Made by a program: the position numbers and the translations under genes
In this document: positions 63,502 through 64,000 of the stretch, one piece after another
Layout of the letters: the number at the start of each line of letters is the position of its first letter
Position numbering within the stretch: position 1 is the first letter of the stretch
Assembly (NCBI GenBank): GCA_964392245.1
Contig: CAYMOX010000016.1
Span: 5,495 to 69,494, forward strand
From: JAAUUJ01 sp964392245
Lineage (GTDB): Bacteria; Cyanobacteriota; Cyanobacteriia; Thermostichales; Thermostichaceae
Reading direction: 5' to 3'
Length of the DNA stretch: 64,000 nucleotides
Notes under the pieces: generated by a model
What the model was told of the DNA's origin: nothing
What the model saw: the letters and a program-made list of their open reading frames with translations, nothing else
Database searches by the model: none

Positions 63502-63563
63502 CACTTGCACGGAGATAAGGAAGTTTTATTCCGTACTCTGTCAATGTTTTGAATTGTGCAGTG
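63502..63563 (+). other. minimal tRNA-like structure
   Basis: CACTTGCAC (63502-63510) pairs with GTGCAGTG (63556-63563) with one bulged T. Inside are a GGAA/TTCC hairpin and a CAAT-GTTTTGA-ATTG hairpin of T-arm shape (63542-63556, 7-base loop, last base shared with the outer stem). It has no convincing D arm. Read as a degenerate tRNA-like unit; may be a structural spacer. Confidence 0.4.
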
Positions 63564-63589
63564 TCCTGTCGTGCCCTAATCGGAGAAGC

Positions 63590-63661
63590 TTACATATCCG
63601 CCATCTAGTATGGCACTTGACTGATAATCAAGGGATAAGCAGGTTCATTCCTGTGTATGAT
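63590..63661 (+). tRNA. tRNA-Ile(GAU)-like, degenerate
   Basis: Acceptor TTACATA (63590-63596) opposite TGTATGA (63654-63660) gives six pairs with one C-A mismatch. D stem GCCA/TGGC has a short loop without the usual GG. The anticodon arm is perfect: CTTGA, loop CTGATAA, TCAAG, anticodon GAT at 63623-63625. The T arm is CAGG/CCTG with a six-base loop TTCATT. Function as a decoding tRNA is doubtful. Confidence 0.55.
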
Positions 63662-63726
63662 CAACGGCTTTTCTAACTTGCACGATGGGAAGAGATCAGA
63701 TTGCTTCGTGTCCTAACTGGTGAAGC

Positions 63727-63798
63727 TTACATACTAGCTCAACGGTAGAGCACCACCCTTGTAAGGTGACTGTTGCGGGTTCAAATCCCGTGTATAAC
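63727..63798 (+). tRNA. tRNA-Thr(UGU)-like
   Basis: D arm GCTC/GAGC with AACGGTA loop and T arm GCGGG-TTCAAAT-CCCGT are close to canonical; the anticodon loop CTTGTAA gives TGT (63760-63762) on a 4 to 5 bp stem (CCACC/GGTGA). The acceptor TTACATA (63727-63733) opposite TGTATAA (63791-63797) has a C-A mismatch at the fourth pair, the same as in the Ile-like unit. No encoded CCA. The best-formed tRNA of the array. Confidence 0.7.
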
Positions 63799-63880
63799 AC
63801 AACAGCTTTGTCAACTTACATGAGGTGATCTCGATCTCAACAAACTTTATGGGCAGTTTTGCCGCGCCCCGATCAAGGAA

Positions 63881-64000
63881 GCTTACATACTCTCAACACC
63901 ATGGTGCGCTACGGGGTTTAGCGCTGCAAGCCTGAGACCGATAGCAAGGCACCTCGATTAATCCTCATTTTTCACCTTCAAGTGTAGAAAAAAAGGTCCT
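63881..64000 (+). other. fourth array module, cut or undefined at window edge
   Basis: Begins with GCTTACATAC as the other modules. It contains CACCATGGTG, GCGCTACGGGGTTTAGCGC and GCCT...AGGC hairpins, of which the second has D-arm character, but no clear anticodon or T arm. A CACCTTCAAGTG palindrome and a run of A follow before the window end. Confidence 0.4.

Larger units (their letters stand above)
63352..64000 (+). repeat. degenerate tRNA-like array with repeated acceptor element
   Basis: Non-coding tract with the element GC(T/C)TACATA at 63352, 63588, 63725 and 63881 (236, 137 and 156 bp apart), usually preceded by a related GAAGCTTACATA context. Three of the four are each followed by a tRNA-like cloverleaf. 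Between units, a second recurring piece reads CAGCTTT...ACTTGCAC (63492-63510) or AACTTACAT. The window ends inside the array, so its full extent is unknown. It resembles the tRNA arrays described in some cyanobacteria, but its modules are more degenerate. Confidence 0.7.

Noticed and set aside
63352..64000. CRISPR array
   Set aside because: Repeats are only about 10 to 15 bases, spaced 137-236 bp apart, and lie at the head of tRNA-like folds; no cas gene is in the window.

Overview
The window is chromosomal DNA from a cyanobacterium that makes phycobilins. The signs are: RNA polymerase beta' split into rpoC1 and rpoC2; the N-terminal half of DnaE ending in the cyanobacterial split intein; heme oxygenase and a CpcT-type bilin lyase; an apocarotenoid-cleaving oxygenase; and many short proteins of a type seen mainly in cyanobacteria. 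The species cannot be named from the sequence. The tetramer GATC is strikingly over-represented, often inside GGATC or GATCC.

Layout. 1-1678: end of a DUF3084-type coiled-coil protein, then heme oxygenase on the minus strand. 2001-13534: a plus-strand block rpoB, rpoC1, rpoC2, family 5 uracil-DNA glycosylase, pyrF and an exported protein, then a membrane glycosyltransferase-like protein (to 15069). 15084-18580: minus-strand genes, including two translationally coupled Fe(II)/2-oxoglutarate-type oxygenase candidates, one fused to pentapeptide repeats. 18723-25663: propeller-transglutaminase, lipA, pyrG, and an alpha-E/circularly permuted ATP-grasp pair. 25739-32689: carotenoid oxygenase, RodZ-like protein, pseudouridine synthase, a sulfur-carrier operon (JAMM protease, MoaD/ThiS-like carrier, MoeB-rhodanese) and an alpha/beta hydrolase. 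32812-36840: argJ and dnaE-N. 37342-42812: a minus-strand signalling cluster of PP2C phosphatase, kinase with zinc ribbon, nicotinamidase-like hydrolase and vWA protein, resembling a TerY-P triad, with a chimeric P-loop gene remnant downstream. 43117-49668: esterase, dipeptide epimerase, comEC, protein phosphatase, glycerophosphodiesterase, cpcT. 49709-54598: the str operon rpsL-rpsG-fusA-tuf-rpsJ. 54648-62444: dapB, xseA, AI-2E transporter family, universal stress protein, gloA and a large lipoprotein with a zinc-protease motif.

The last 1.5 kb is different. It holds a broken LysR regulator gene, a tRNA-Ser(UGA), a 66-residue protein, and then a non-coding tract of repeated tRNA-like modules with GAU (Ile) and UGU (Thr) anticodons. 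Their acceptor stems share the 5' arm TTACATA. One module carries a 21-base perfect match to the most conserved part of 23S rRNA (the I-CeuI site) although no rRNA gene is present. This tract, the TerY-P-like cluster and the carrier protein ending in Gly-Gly-Phe beside its likely processing protease are the parts most worth following up.
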